A stretch of DNA of 64,000 nucleotides from Flavobacteriales bacterium (GCA_947447955.1 CANFLS010000002.1:135072-199071), one strand, 5' to 3'. Shown: positions 33,119-43,083, numbered from the stretch's first letter. A program made the numbers and translations. The notes: generated by a model not told the origin, from the letters alone.

Positions 33119-34366
33119 TTAAACCAAGGTAAAAACTGAAATTTCAGGGTAAATCCCCATTCTTCCTGGATAACCTAAATACCCAAATCCCCTATTCACA
33201 TACAAATGCTGGTTGTTTTCAGTATACAAATCCATCCATTCGTTGTAAATAAACTTGGCTGGGCTCCATCTATAAAATGCGGTATCTACTCCAAATTGTA
33301 AACCATGGGTATGTCCTGCAAAGCTTGCTTTAATATCCGGTTTGAAATTCAAAACTTGTTGACGCCAATGTGTTGGATCATGGCTCAACAATAATTTCAC
33401 AGGAATATCATCAGCGCCTTTATATGCTTTTTCTAAATCGCCATATTTAGGAAACTTGCCTAAGTTACTCCAGTTTTGAATTCCTAAAATGGCAATTTTA
33501 TCACCATCTTTTTCAATGATGCGGTGTTCATCCATTAATAAATTCCAACCCATCGATTTGTGATGTTGCAAAATATCTAAAAAATTCTGATGCTTTGCTT
33601 CTGGTGTTTCCCATTGCACATAATCACCATAATCATGATTCCCCAGTGTTGAATAAACACCCATTGGTGCTTTAATTTCTTTAAACACATCAATCCAATC
33701 TTCTGCCTCTTTTGATGTGTCATTCACCAAATCTCCAGTAAAAAATATCAAATCAGCTTTTTCATTCATGATTAAACTGACACCCCTTTTTACCGCTTCC
33801 CTATCCCAAAAACTACCCGAGTGAATATCGGAAATTTGCACAATTTTCAATCCTTTGAATGCTTCCGGCAAGCCATCAATTTTTAAAGTTCTACGTCTAA
33901 CAATATAATTATGAGCTCCTTTAAAAATCCCCCAAACAGCAGAACTAATAAATAAGGAACCAATTCCTAAAGCCATGTAATTCAAAAATTTCAAACGTGA
34001 AATCCCATCGTTGGTTGTGTTCTGAATGATCTCCTTTTTCGTAGCATATTGAATAGCCCAACGAAATAGTCTTATTAAATCGTCAATCAATAAAAAAACC
34101 ACCCATATCAATTTTACAATAAATATAATAAGTACGAATGCTCCAAAGAACTTCATAATTGCTGATGGCTGAATGTGAATCAGTCTTATTAAAACAAAAA
34201 CTGAATACATCAATATTGAATAACCCCAATAAATGATTTTAGCCTTTTTGATTTTGGAGGGACTTGCGTTTCGCATTAGAAATTTGATTCCTTGCCAAAC
34301 GTATAAATCAATTCCAATAAAAATTAAGAAGAAAGTTATAGGACCGAATAGTTTGCTCTTTAACAT
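33119..34366 (-). CDS. Membrane-anchored metallophosphoesterase (YaeI-like)
   Basis: A 415-aa protein with about four N-terminal TM segments (to about residue 155) and a calcineurin-like phosphoesterase domain. The metal-binding signatures are VQISDIHSG, FFTGDLVND, LGNHDYGDY, LLSHDPTHW and FAGHTHGLQFG, complete and in order. Members of this group hydrolyse phosphodiesters or pyrophosphates at the membrane; some act on lipid A precursors, but this one differs in topology. The track start at 34390 is rejected because the -7 box TAATTTTG lies 6 nt before ATG 34366. Divergent from the propeller-protein gene. Confidence 0.9.
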   Translation of the reverse strand: MLKSKLFGPITFFLIFIGIDLYVWQGIKFLMRNASPSKIKKAKIIYWGYSILMYSVFVLIRLIHIQPSAIMKFFGAFVLIIFIVKLIWVVFLLIDDLIRLFRWAIQYATKKEIIQNTTNDGISRLKFLNYMALGIGSLFISSAVWGIFKGAHNYIVRRRTLKIDGLPEAFKGLKIVQISDIHSGSFWDREAVKRGVSLIMNEKADLIFFTGDLVNDTSKEAEDWIDVFKEIKAPMGVYSTLGNHDYGDYVQWETPEAKHQNFLDILQHHKSMGWNLLMDEHRIIEKDGDKIAILGIQNWSNLGKFPKYGDLEKAYKGADDIPVKLLLSHDPTHWRQQVLNFKPDIKASFAGHTHGLQFGVDTAFYRWSPAKFIYNEWMDLYTENNQHLYVNRGFGYLGYPGRMGIYPEISVFTLV

Positions 34367-34372
34367 TACATG

Positions 34373-34380
34373 CAAAATTA
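34373..34380 (-). promoter_or_regulatory. -7 box TAATTTTG of the metallophosphoesterase gene
   Basis: Minus-strand TAATTTTG, 6 nt before ATG 34366, within the ORF-track N-terminal extension. Confidence 0.55.
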
Positions 34381-34462
34381 CATGAATCAACTTTGAATAC
34401 AGATGTTCATCGTCAAAAAATGAAAAATGTTAGTTAAAATCAAATCCATGAGATATTTTCAA

Positions 34463-34470
34463 TATTTTTG
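34463..34470 (+). promoter_or_regulatory. -7 box TATTTTTG of the propeller-protein gene
   Basis: TATTTTTG, 5 nt before ATG 34476; near-leaderless. Confidence 0.58.
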
Positions 34471-34475
34471 AAGTT

Positions 34476-37400
34476 ATGCAACGATTATTCGGATTTGTAT
34501 TTGCACTTTGCGCAACACTTACATTATCAGCTCAAATTGATAAAATTATAGATAACTATCCAATTAGAAATATTGGACCTGCTGCAATGAGTGGCAGAAT
34601 TACCGCCATTGCGGTGCCAAGAAATACCGCTACCATCAACTTTAAAAACACAATTTATATTGGTGCAGCAAGCGGTGGAGTTTGGAAAAGCACAAATGCA
34701 GGTATTTCATGGAATCCAATTTTCGATGAACAAGATATTCAAAGCATTGGTTCAATTGCCATAGATCCGAACAATGCCAATGTTATTTATGTTGGAACTG
34801 GTGAAGGGAATCCAAGGAATAGCCACAACAGTGGAAAGGGCATTTATAAAAGTTTCGATGCCGGTAAAACATGGAAATGCATTGGATTGGAAGCAACGAA
34901 AACAATCCATAGAATTGTAATAAATCCTTTAAATTCAAATCAAATTTATGTGGCTGCAATGGGAAGTGTTTGGGGTCCAAATGAAGATCGAGGAGTTTTC
35001 AAAAGCAATGACGGCGGACAAACTTGGCAAAAGGTTCTTTATACAAATTCAACAACAGGATGCGCAGAATTGATTCTCGACATAAATAATCCAAATAAAA
35101 TCATTGCCAATATGTATGATTTTCAAAGAAAACCATATACCTACAGAAGTGGTGGTAATGGTGGTGGACTTTATGTTTCAAATGATGCCGGAAGCAATTG
35201 GACAAAATTATCATCTAAAAATGGACTGCCTGAAGGCAATTTAGGCCGAATAGGCATCGCTATATCATCGTCTAATCCAGATAGAATTTACGCCTTGATA
35301 GAATCAAAAAATACTGCCTTTTATCGTAGCAATGATGGAGGGACAAATTGGTATAAGACTTCGCAAAATCCGAACATTGGCAACAGACCATTTTATTATT
35401 CAGAAATTTACGTAGATCCAAAAAATGAAAATCGTGTTTTCAGTATTTGGAGTCAAATTTCAAAAAGTGAAGACGGAGGGAAAAACTGGGAAATATTGGC
35501 AGATTGGGGACATATTCATCCTGATCACCATGCATTTTTTGTTCACCCCGACGATCCAAATTTTATGATCAATGGCAATGATGGAGGTTTGAATATTTCT
35601 TCTGATGGGGGACAAACTTGGCGATTTGCAGAAAATATTCCCGTAGGTCAATTTTACCACGTCAATGTAGACAATCAAATCCCTTACAATGTTTATGGAG
35701 GTTTACAAGATAATGGAAGTTGGATTGGTCCTGGATTTTTATTCAAAAACGGGGGTATTCAAAATCATGATTGGCAAGAATTACTTTATGGAGATGGATT
35801 TGACGTTGCCCCAATTGAAAACAACCCCAATGAGGGTTATGCGATGTATCAAAGTGGCAATTTCTTTCACTATAATTTGAAAACGCAAAAAACTTCCTTC
35901 ATAAAACCTGTTCACCCAAATGGTATTAACTTAAGATTCAATTGGAATGCGGCGCTGAGTCTTATCCCTCAAAAACCAAATTCACTTTATTATGGAAGCC
36001 AGTTTTTACATGTAAGTCATAATAAAGGTGCAACATGGGAAATTATTTCTCCAGATTTAACAACCAACGATACTGCTAAATTGCACCAAGCTCAAAGCGG
36101 TGGATTAACCATTGACGCCACTGGAGCCGAAAATTATTGTACAATCATTAGCATCGCTCCAAATCCTTTAAATCCAGAAAAAGAAATCATCGTTGGTACA
36201 GACGATGGACAGGTTCAACAAACAATTGATGGCGGCAAGAGCTGGTCGAATTTAACTGGAAATATTAAAGGACTACCAAAAAATGCGTGGATCCCAGTTA
36301 TATTTCTTGATACAATAAGTCAATCTGTTCAATCTAAAAATAACAAGTTCAATGATACAAAAATCAATATTTGGGTGGTAGCAAATAATTACCGCCAAAA
36401 CGATTGGAACCCTTATTTATTTAGGTCAATTGATGGTGGAACAACTTGGCAGTCTATGATTACTCCAACGGTAAAAGGACATTGTTTGTCAATAGCAGTT
36501 GATCCTAAAAACCATCAATTGGTATTTTTGGGAACAGACCAAGGGCTTTATGTGAGTTTAAATGGCGGAATATCATGGAAAAAATGGAAGAAATTCCCTT
36601 CATGCCCTGTTCAAGATTTAAAAATTCAAACAATAGAGAATGATCTGGTTATTGGAACATTTGGACGAGGAATTTGGATTATGGACGATATTTCAGCGTT
36701 AAGGAAATTAACAACTGAAATAAGTTTTACTAAGAACATTCAAATTTTAGGTAACAGTCATGGATATATATTTGATTACAACCAACCCAATGGAATGCGT
36801 TTTGGCGCCGATGGAGTTTGGAGTGCACCGAATAAACCATATGGTTGCAACGTAAATATGTATTTGAATAAGAAAACGGATGATAAAAAAATTGAATTAA
36901 CTGGAACTGTCTACAACTCAAAAAATCAATTAATTAGAACCCATAAATTCAGTTTTGACAGCTCTGGTTTTTATAGAATTTCATGGAGAATGATTGAGGA
37001 TGGTTTTTATTTCCCTACAAATCAAACTCCCAAAGCGGATGAAACTTTGCCATCTGGCAGAACTGTTGAGCCATGTAAATATAAATTGATAATCACTGAT
37101 AAAAGCAATAATAAAGACAGCGCATTTGTGGAAGTGATTTACCCGAACTACGAAGTTGACAAAAAGTTGTATGATCAACAAACTGTTGCCTATAATATAT
37201 TTAAGCCTATTGTAAAAAGGGCCTATGATGCCTTTGAAGGAATTAAACAAATTGAAAAAACTTTGAATTCTTTAAACGATTACAAATGGGAAAATGACAG
37301 TATCAAAAAATATATTGAGAAAATGAAAAAACCATTGTCTGATAGTATTACTGTTTTGAAAAACCTATTCATGATGCCCGATGAAATTACTTATTACGAG

Positions 37401-37625
37401 GAATCAACGGTTAGGCTAAATGATTTATTGAGCAATGCAAATAGCCTTATAAGTCAAGGATTAAGCGTTGATCAAAATGCATTCAATGCAATTAAAAATG
37501 CAAAGAATGAAACTGAAAAAGTTTGCCAAAGAATCAATGAATTTTCGAAATCCCAATGGATACCTTTTGCTGAAAAATTGAAAAAAGAAACCATACAGAT
37601 AGCACCGAAAGAAAACAAATATTGA
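34476..37625 (+). CDS. Secreted VPS10/sortilin-like Asp-box beta-propeller protein
   Basis: A 1049-aa exported protein with signal MQRLFGFVFALCATLTLSAQ. At least eight Asp-box (BNR) repeats of the S-x-D-G-G-x-x-W type follow (SNDGGQTWQKV, SNDAGSNWTKL, SEDGGKNWEIL, SSDGGQTWRFA, SIDGGTTWQSM, SLNGGISWKKW), forming one or two propellers like VPS10 or sialidase-type folds. From about residue 730 come an Ig-like segment and a helical C-terminal region (residues about 900-1040). Such proteins are often annotated as glycosyl hydrolase, but I see no catalytic residues to support that. There is no T9SS sorting domain and no lipobox. Role unknown; protein binding or turnover is a guess. Confidence 0.85.
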   Translation: MQRLFGFVFALCATLTLSAQIDKIIDNYPIRNIGPAAMSGRITAIAVPRNTATINFKNTIYIGAASGGVWKSTNAGISWNPIFDEQDIQSIGSIAIDPNNANVIYVGTGEGNPRNSHNSGKGIYKSFDAGKTWKCIGLEATKTIHRIVINPLNSNQIYVAAMGSVWGPNEDRGVFKSNDGGQTWQKVLYTNSTTGCAELILDINNPNKIIANMYDFQRKPYTYRSGGNGGGLYVSNDAGSNWTKLSSKNGLPEGNLGRIGIAISSSNPDRIYALIESKNTAFYRSNDGGTNWYKTSQNPNIGNRPFYYSEIYVDPKNENRVFSIWSQISKSEDGGKNWEILADWGHIHPDHHAFFVHPDDPNFMINGNDGGLNISSDGGQTWRFAENIPVGQFYHVNVDNQIPYNVYGGLQDNGSWIGPGFLFKNGGIQNHDWQELLYGDGFDVAPIENNPNEGYAMYQSGNFFHYNLKTQKTSFIKPVHPNGINLRFNWNAALSLIPQKPNSLYYGSQFLHVSHNKGATWEIISPDLTTNDTAKLHQAQSGGLTIDATGAENYCTIISIAPNPLNPEKEIIVGTDDGQVQQTIDGGKSWSNLTGNIKGLPKNAWIPVIFLDTISQSVQSKNNKFNDTKINIWVVANNYRQNDWNPYLFRSIDGGTTWQSMITPTVKGHCLSIAVDPKNHQLVFLGTDQGLYVSLNGGISWKKWKKFPSCPVQDLKIQTIENDLVIGTFGRGIWIMDDISALRKLTTEISFTKNIQILGNSHGYIFDYNQPNGMRFGADGVWSAPNKPYGCNVNMYLNKKTDDKKIELTGTVYNSKNQLIRTHKFSFDSSGFYRISWRMIEDGFYFPTNQTPKADETLPSGRTVEPCKYKLIITDKSNNKDSAFVEVIYPNYEVDKKLYDQQTVAYNIFKPIVKRAYDAFEGIKQIEKTLNSLNDYKWENDSIKKYIEKMKKPLSDSITVLKNLFMMPDEITYYEESTVRLNDLLSNANSLISQGLSVDQNAFNAIKNAKNETEKVCQRINEFSKSQWIPFAEKLKKETIQIAPKENKY

Positions 37626-37644
37626 TGTAATAGATAGAAATCAA

Positions 37645-40134
37645 TTACTGTAGAGTCAGTATTACAAATTGCTCACTTTTTACCAATACCTTCCTCGAAT
37701 TCCTATCAATGTAATTTTTATCATTCACCATTTCTTGTGATCCATTATTTTGTATTTTATTAATATCCAACTCCTTCACCCAAAGAAAACTTTTTGCATC
37801 AATAAAATTTGACAAATCAAATTCCAAATCGGAATTCGCAGTATTAAATAGAAATATTACATTCTTCCTGAAATAAGTTCTTTCAACAACCAATTGATTA
37901 TCAGAAAGAGCTGTTACTTTACAATCTCCATATAACAATGGCATTGATTCCGAACGAAATTTAAGTAAATTCTCTACTTTTAACTTGTTTTCTTGCTCTT
38001 GTCTTAAAATTGAATCTCCATCCTCTTTAAACCTCATCATTCTGCGGCTGTCAGGATCATTTGCCCCGGGCATTCCGATTTCATCACCATAATAAACAAC
38101 AGGTATACCAGGAATTGCGATCATAAATGCAACCAAATTCTGCAATCGATTATATCCAATTTCTTTGGCTACAATATTCCTGTCCCAACCAGCTTGTTTC
38201 ATATTTTCACCGTCTTTTAAACTTCCATCAGCCAAAGAAATGAACCTAGGTCTATCTTGATTCCCAGTAATATTTCCCATGGTATGATGAGAACCATACG
38301 TCTTTTTGCTGTCGTTTAAAACCTGTGCCAAGTTTTTACAACCACCTTTGGTATCCTTGAAAACAGAAACGGCGGCATCGTACAAATTAAAATCAAATTG
38401 AGCATCTAACAATCCAGACCCCAAATATGATCCAATTAATTCTGGACTTCCATAAGTTTCACCAATTTGATACAAACTTCTATTTTGAGGGATAATTACC
38501 TTCGTTTTTAATTTCTTTGTTAAGGTCCGCCAAAAAATATCTGGAATATGTTTTGTTGCGTCATGTCTAAATCCGTCAACATTATAATTCTGGAACCACC
38601 AAACAGCACTATCTGTCATTGCATCCACCACTTCAGGTTTGAAAAAGTTGAATGTCGGCATAAAATCATCAAACCACGTAGTAAGCCTATATTCATCCCA
38701 TCTTTCAGTATTTTTTGAGCCATCTGGTAAATAGAGAGAAGTATACCAATCTGGATGTTGTTTAAATAAAGGATGTTCCTGATGAATATGATGGGCAACA
38801 TAATCAAATAGCACGTTTATTCCATTTTTGTGTGCCACTTCAATCATATCATCTAACTCTTTCTTTGTGCAAAAACGTTCATCTGTTTGTGTACTTGAAA
38901 TTGGCCAATAACCATGGTAACCGCTGAATTTTGTTTTTGGATTTTCCCACTGACCATAGGGTCCTGCAGGATTTTTAATAATTGGAGATATCCAAAGTGT
39001 ATTGACAGACAACTTTTTAAAATAACCACTTTCAATCTTCTGTTTTAACCCAACAATATCTCCACCTTGGAAATCTAATTTCTTATTTATATCTGGTCTG
39101 TTTAATGGCTTGTTATTTGATTTATTCCCGTCTTTAAAACGATCAATCATAGGATTGTAAATAACCATCGTTCGTGAGTCCGTTCTATCTTGAAACTTGC
39201 TAATGTCCTCTAAAATTTCATTTCCAACCAAAGGAACCAAAATGTCATTACTTAAAGTTTCAGTATTAGAAACCCAACATCTTAAATAACTTCTATTCGA
39301 TTTTGATTTCGTAGGTATATATACTTCGATAAAACTCATTTCAATCAAACCATTTTTCCTATACTTATGCTGAATTGAAGTTTTCAATATTACATTGTCC
39401 AGTAATGCAATAATGTTAAACTTCTTTTTGTTTTCAAGGTAAAACTTCTCTGAAATACCTGCTAACAAATTTGTTACTAAGTCTACTTTAATAAAATTCT
39501 CATCTATATTCGAGTGAACTGCAGTTTTCAATTCAATTTCCTTTTCTTTATAAATGAAACGTGAATTATACCCTCCCATTCCATTGCTCACACTGTCTTT
39601 ATTGTACGGATCACGAATTTCTTTAGTTCCATTTAAAACAAGAACATATTGATGACTTCCTTCAGATACATAAACTTCACCAGACCAAAGTCCATTATTA
39701 AAAACCAAATTCATAGCATTGGGATTCCAATTGTTAAAAGTTCCCTTGATTTGAATTTTGGAATATTTATGATTTGCATCTTTAAACGCAAATTTTCTCA
39801 ATTTTTTATGACTTTTTTTAATGGGTACTGTTAAAACTTTATGAGAATTTTTGAGTTCTATATTTAATCCAGAGATAGAAAATGCATGTTCTTCATTTAC
39901 CGTAATTACGCATGAATCCGTTTTGCCATCCCAATTGACTTTATAGCCATATTCATCAACTGTTGAAACACATTGAATCAATGCTGCATCTGGAACAAAA
40001 TCAGTAAGCCAAACTGTAGTTTTCCCTGTATTTAACTGTACCGGTTTGAAAAAATCTTGACCAAATTGTTGTGAAAAAGCACAATTGCAGTAACTTAAAA
40101 ATAAACATATGATAATTGATTTTACCTTATTCAT
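37645..40134 (-). CDS. Secreted SusA-like GH13 alpha-amylase
   Basis: An 829-aa enzyme with signal MNKVKSIIICLFLSYCNCAFSQ. A glycogen-binding/E-set domain (residues about 125-195, IKGTFNNWNPNAMNLVF...SGEVYVSEGSHQYVLVLNG) precedes the GH13 barrel. Nucleophile region DGFRHDATKHI, acid/base region YQIGETYG, and VVYYGDEIGMPGANDPDSR are clear. Region I is DYVAHH (usually D-x-V-x-N-H) and region IV is TGNQDRPR (usually N-H-D), so two normally conserved positions differ. This resembles periplasmic neopullulanase/SusA-type enzymes that debranch starch oligosaccharides. No SusC/SusD pair is adjacent. TAATTTTA upstream is a 7/8 match to the -7 box. Confidence 0.9.
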   Translation of the reverse strand: MNKVKSIIICLFLSYCNCAFSQQFGQDFFKPVQLNTGKTTVWLTDFVPDAALIQCVSTVDEYGYKVNWDGKTDSCVITVNEEHAFSISGLNIELKNSHKVLTVPIKKSHKKLRKFAFKDANHKYSKIQIKGTFNNWNPNAMNLVFNNGLWSGEVYVSEGSHQYVLVLNGTKEIRDPYNKDSVSNGMGGYNSRFIYKEKEIELKTAVHSNIDENFIKVDLVTNLLAGISEKFYLENKKKFNIIALLDNVILKTSIQHKYRKNGLIEMSFIEVYIPTKSKSNRSYLRCWVSNTETLSNDILVPLVGNEILEDISKFQDRTDSRTMVIYNPMIDRFKDGNKSNNKPLNRPDINKKLDFQGGDIVGLKQKIESGYFKKLSVNTLWISPIIKNPAGPYGQWENPKTKFSGYHGYWPISSTQTDERFCTKKELDDMIEVAHKNGINVLFDYVAHHIHQEHPLFKQHPDWYTSLYLPDGSKNTERWDEYRLTTWFDDFMPTFNFFKPEVVDAMTDSAVWWFQNYNVDGFRHDATKHIPDIFWRTLTKKLKTKVIIPQNRSLYQIGETYGSPELIGSYLGSGLLDAQFDFNLYDAAVSVFKDTKGGCKNLAQVLNDSKKTYGSHHTMGNITGNQDRPRFISLADGSLKDGENMKQAGWDRNIVAKEIGYNRLQNLVAFMIAIPGIPVVYYGDEIGMPGANDPDSRRMMRFKEDGDSILRQEQENKLKVENLLKFRSESMPLLYGDCKVTALSDNQLVVERTYFRKNVIFLFNTANSDLEFDLSNFIDAKSFLWVKELDINKIQNNGSQEMVNDKNYIDRNSRKVLVKSEQFVILTLQ

Positions 40135-40217
40135 AGCAAGTGTAAAATTAACACTTTACTATCAATATGAAAAATGATTCAAATCGGAAAAAAATCTGCG
40201 TATTATTTGATAGTCGT

Positions 40218-41102
40218 TTAAACCTCAGTTCGTTTATCGTATCCCCAATTTAATTTGCTACGCAATGTATCCATGAAATTGACATTTGAGAGACGCATCA
40301 AAATAAGAGGAAAATCGGCTTTTCTAACCGCCATGTTTACTTCTTCAGTAATACTTTGACTTCGCGAATCTAAACTGGCCAAATAACTGCTTGCCCTTCC
40401 TTCAATTTCAAACGAAATAACAACATCATCACTTACAACAACCGGCCTTACATTTAAATTGTGAGGCGCAATTGGGGTAATAACGAAGCTATCACTCTTA
40501 GGGAAAATAATTGGTCCCCCACAACTTAAAGAATAACCTGTAGAACCTGTAGGAGTAGATACAATAAGTCCATCACTCCAATAACTATTTAAAAATTCAC
40601 CATTTAAATATGCATGAACAACAATCATGCTTGAGGTTTCTTTTTTGTGAATTACAAAATCATTTAAGCCATAATTAAAATCAAAAATCTTTTGGTTAGA
40701 TTCAAGATTAAGCAACGACCTAGGTTCAAGAATATAATTTCCTTTTTCTAATTCATCAATTGCAAATTCCAATTCATCGGTTGCTATACCCGCCAAAAAA
40801 CCCAATCTTCCCGTATTAATAGAAAGAACAGGAATACGGCTGTCACGAACAAGTTGCAGCGTATCTAGAATTGTGCCATCGCCACCCACACTAATTAAAA
40901 CATCAAGTCCAACATTGTCTTTATCAAAATAATCAAAAATATGAGGGACAATATTCGCTGAAACCTGCATATAAATAAAATCTTCCAGCGATGGTGGGCA
41001 AAAGATTTGATATCCCCTATTATGGAGGGACAATATTAAACTTGCCAAAGCATCTCTATGCTTGGGATCTCTTACTGATTTAGCGTAAACACCAATTCTC
41101 AT
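40218..41102 (-). CDS. nadK: NAD kinase
   Basis: Phosphorylates NAD to NADP using ATP or polyphosphate. The 294-aa protein has the GGDGT motif (ISVGGDGTILDT), the NTGRLGFLAGI segment and the TPTGSTGYSLSCGGP motif that binds the diphosphate. Third gene of a run with folA and a POTRA/barrel protein; 3 nt separate it from the barrel gene. The CBS-domain gene sometimes found next to nadK in this phylum lies elsewhere in this window. Confidence 0.96.
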   Translation of the reverse strand: MRIGVYAKSVRDPKHRDALASLILSLHNRGYQIFCPPSLEDFIYMQVSANIVPHIFDYFDKDNVGLDVLISVGGDGTILDTLQLVRDSRIPVLSINTGRLGFLAGIATDELEFAIDELEKGNYILEPRSLLNLESNQKIFDFNYGLNDFVIHKKETSSMIVVHAYLNGEFLNSYWSDGLIVSTPTGSTGYSLSCGGPIIFPKSDSFVITPIAPHNLNVRPVVVSDDVVISFEIEGRASSYLASLDSRSQSITEEVNMAVRKADFPLILMRLSNVNFMDTLRSKLNWGYDKRTEV

Positions 41103-41105
41103 AAT

Positions 41106-42494
41106 TTATATGGCATGTCTGAATGAAATATTAAATACCCAACCACCTATATTGTTTTTGGACACGTCAAATCTAGTCAATATATCATAATATGCCAACA
41201 TATCAATACCGAAACCAACACATCTCAACATTTGAGTATTTAAAACATTATTTCCACTTGAGTTAATTGCATCTGGCTCAATGATTTTACCTAGATCTGA
41301 ATACATACTTAGCCAAATACTTAATGGCATTTTATTGTAGTTTTCTGTTATTCCTACTTTTTGCAAATCCACTTTACCTAAAAACAAGGCCTTTCTAAAG
41401 GCAATTTTTGCCATAAAAGAACCTCTTCCATCAACAACATAGGATTCAAAACCCCTCACATAATCTTGATTATATCCTAGCTGTCTAGAATTTAAATATG
41501 TTAAATCACCAAACTTATATTGTGTAAAAAACAAAGTCGCAACATGATGATGGTTGTCAATATTCAAAAAATTCCTCCACCGAAATGAAACAGCCTCAAC
41601 CCAATTGAATTTCTCATAACCCTGATTTGTTAACGAAAAATTAAACTTCATTTCATTACCCTTGGTTGGATAATGCCTTTGATTTCGTGAATCATGCGTT
41701 ACATTTAAATATCCAGTTTGCGATAATTGTTTATTCCCAAACACAAAAAAACTTGGATTGACAAAACTTGCCTGTTTACTTATTTCATGGTAATTCAAAG
41801 AATAGCCAAATTCCAAACTATTTTGATAATTGATTTTTCTAAATGCACTTACATCAACATTTGTGATTCGTTGGGCATAATCTGGTTCTAAATCAAACAA
41901 TTTAATTCTATTATTTTCGGTAGAAAGCCATATTTCATGACTTTGACTATAAGAGGATTTAAACTTACCACCCCAACCATTGCTATAGTTAGAACTTGGG
42001 AGTTCATAACTCAAACCGTAAACTTGATTATAACCACCTACTAATGTGAGCATTAATGTGTGATTTAATCCAAACAAATTAAAAAAAGCAAAGTCACCAC
42101 CAAAATACAATCTACTTAATTGTTTTGTTTTCGCCCAGTTGTAAAAATTCCTATCTGCAAATCCACCGGATGGATAATACCAATAATAAAATTCCTCAAC
42201 TACTGAAATAAACAATGTATCATGAACCTGTTTGCAAACAACTTCATTAAATAAACTCAAACTACTAATGCGCAACTCCCATCGTTCAATGAGTGAGTCA
42301 GAAATAAATAGTTTTCTTCCCGGTTCAAAATTTATTTCTCTGAAAATTGTTTTTTCTTTAGTCCTAACGAGTCCCTTAATTGTAACAACACTTATGGAAT
42401 CCAAGTTATTTGTATAATGAGACTGCTCAAAATTTCCCTTTATTTGAGGGATGTGATAGAATATGCAAAAAAGAAGAATTAAACAGATTCTCAA
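41106..42494 (-). CDS. Outer-membrane beta-barrel protein with a single POTRA-like domain
   Basis: A 462-aa exported protein (signal MRICLILLFCIFYHIPQIKG). One POTRA-like domain follows (ISVVTIKGLVRTKEKTIFREINFEPGRKL ... NEVVCKQVHDTLFISVVEEFYYWYYP). The rest is a barrel of alternating aromatic/polar strands ending in a C-terminal aromatic pattern (NNIGGWVFNISFRHAI). One POTRA makes it shorter than BamA (five) or TamA (three). It could be a small Omp85 member or a two-partner-like pore. Sandwiched between folA (4-nt overlap) and nadK, an unusual cytoplasmic/outer-membrane operon mix. Confidence 0.78.
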   Translation of the reverse strand: MRICLILLFCIFYHIPQIKGNFEQSHYTNNLDSISVVTIKGLVRTKEKTIFREINFEPGRKLFISDSLIERWELRISSLSLFNEVVCKQVHDTLFISVVEEFYYWYYPSGGFADRNFYNWAKTKQLSRLYFGGDFAFFNLFGLNHTLMLTLVGGYNQVYGLSYELPSSNYSNGWGGKFKSSYSQSHEIWLSTENNRIKLFDLEPDYAQRITNVDVSAFRKINYQNSLEFGYSLNYHEISKQASFVNPSFFVFGNKQLSQTGYLNVTHDSRNQRHYPTKGNEMKFNFSLTNQGYEKFNWVEAVSFRWRNFLNIDNHHHVATLFFTQYKFGDLTYLNSRQLGYNQDYVRGFESYVVDGRGSFMAKIAFRKALFLGKVDLQKVGITENYNKMPLSIWLSMYSDLGKIIEPDAINSSGNNVLNTQMLRCVGFGIDMLAYYDILTRFDVSKNNIGGWVFNISFRHAI

Positions 42495-42991
42495 ACTAAA
42501 TTTCTTTCATAAGTTTTAAATGAAAAATCAAATTGGTGTTGATCATCTTTATTGTGGTCTTCAACAAAACTACAAGTATAATTCTGATAATTAACTGGAG
42601 GGAAAAAAGTATCGGCATTTTCAAAATTCCCATCAACATGTGTTAGGTATATTTTGTTGGCAAATTCCAAAGCTTGTTCATAAATCTGCGCACCTCCAAT
42701 TATCATAATCTCTTCGCTTTCCGATTGTTTAGCAATATCAAAAACTTGGTCCCATGAATTAACCAAAACAAATCCTTCCGCTACCTCATTTAGCTGTCTA
42801 CTCAAAACAATATTCAAACGATTTTTTAGCGGTTTGCCTAAGCTTTCCATAGTTTTACGACCCATAATTACAGGCTTACCCTTTGTTCTTGCAATAAACC
42901 ATTTAAAATCAATTGGCAAATGCCAAAGGAGTTGGTTATTCGCACCCAATTCATTGTTCGAACCTATTGCAGCAATAATAGAAATTTGCAT
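42491..42991 (-). CDS. folA: Dihydrofolate reductase
   Basis: NADPH-dependent reduction of dihydrofolate to tetrahydrofolate. From ATG 42991 the product is 166 aa, typical for bacterial DHFR, and begins MQISIIAAIGSNNELGANNQLLWHLPIDF; the acid in LPIDFKWF is the catalytic-acid position. GRKTMESLGKPL binds NADPH, and IMIIGGAQIYEQAL and TFFPP complete the set. The track start at 43048 lies just after the terminator of the upstream gene and adds 19 residues unlike the family. A weak -7-like box (TAAATTCG) lies 8 nt before ATG 42991. Confidence 0.95.
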   Translation of the reverse strand: MQISIIAAIGSNNELGANNQLLWHLPIDFKWFIARTKGKPVIMGRKTMESLGKPLKNRLNIVLSRQLNEVAEGFVLVNSWDQVFDIAKQSESEEIMIIGGAQIYEQALEFANKIYLTHVDGNFENADTFFPPVNYQNYTCSFVEDHNKDDQHQFDFSFKTYERNLV

Positions 42992-43052
42992 TTGTACTGC
43001 GAATTTAAGATTATTTGAAATGAATACCAATGAAATGATTTTTACCATAAAT

Positions 43053-43083
43053 GAAAAAGCCCTTCAAATTCAAGGGCTTTTTC
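43053..43083 (-). terminator. Terminator of the FAD-oxidoreductase gene
   Basis: 12-bp stem GAAAAAGCCCTT/AAGGGCTTTTTC with a 7-nt loop, 20 nt after the minus-strand stop at 43104. Confidence 0.85.

Noticed and set aside
34476-37625. Calling the Asp-box protein a glycosyl hydrolase
   Set aside because: Only propeller repeats are seen; no catalytic residues could be identified.
42992-43048. N-terminal extension of dihydrofolate reductase in the ORF track
   Set aside because: Unlike the family, and it begins just after the upstream terminator; MQISIIAAIG at 42991 is the normal start.
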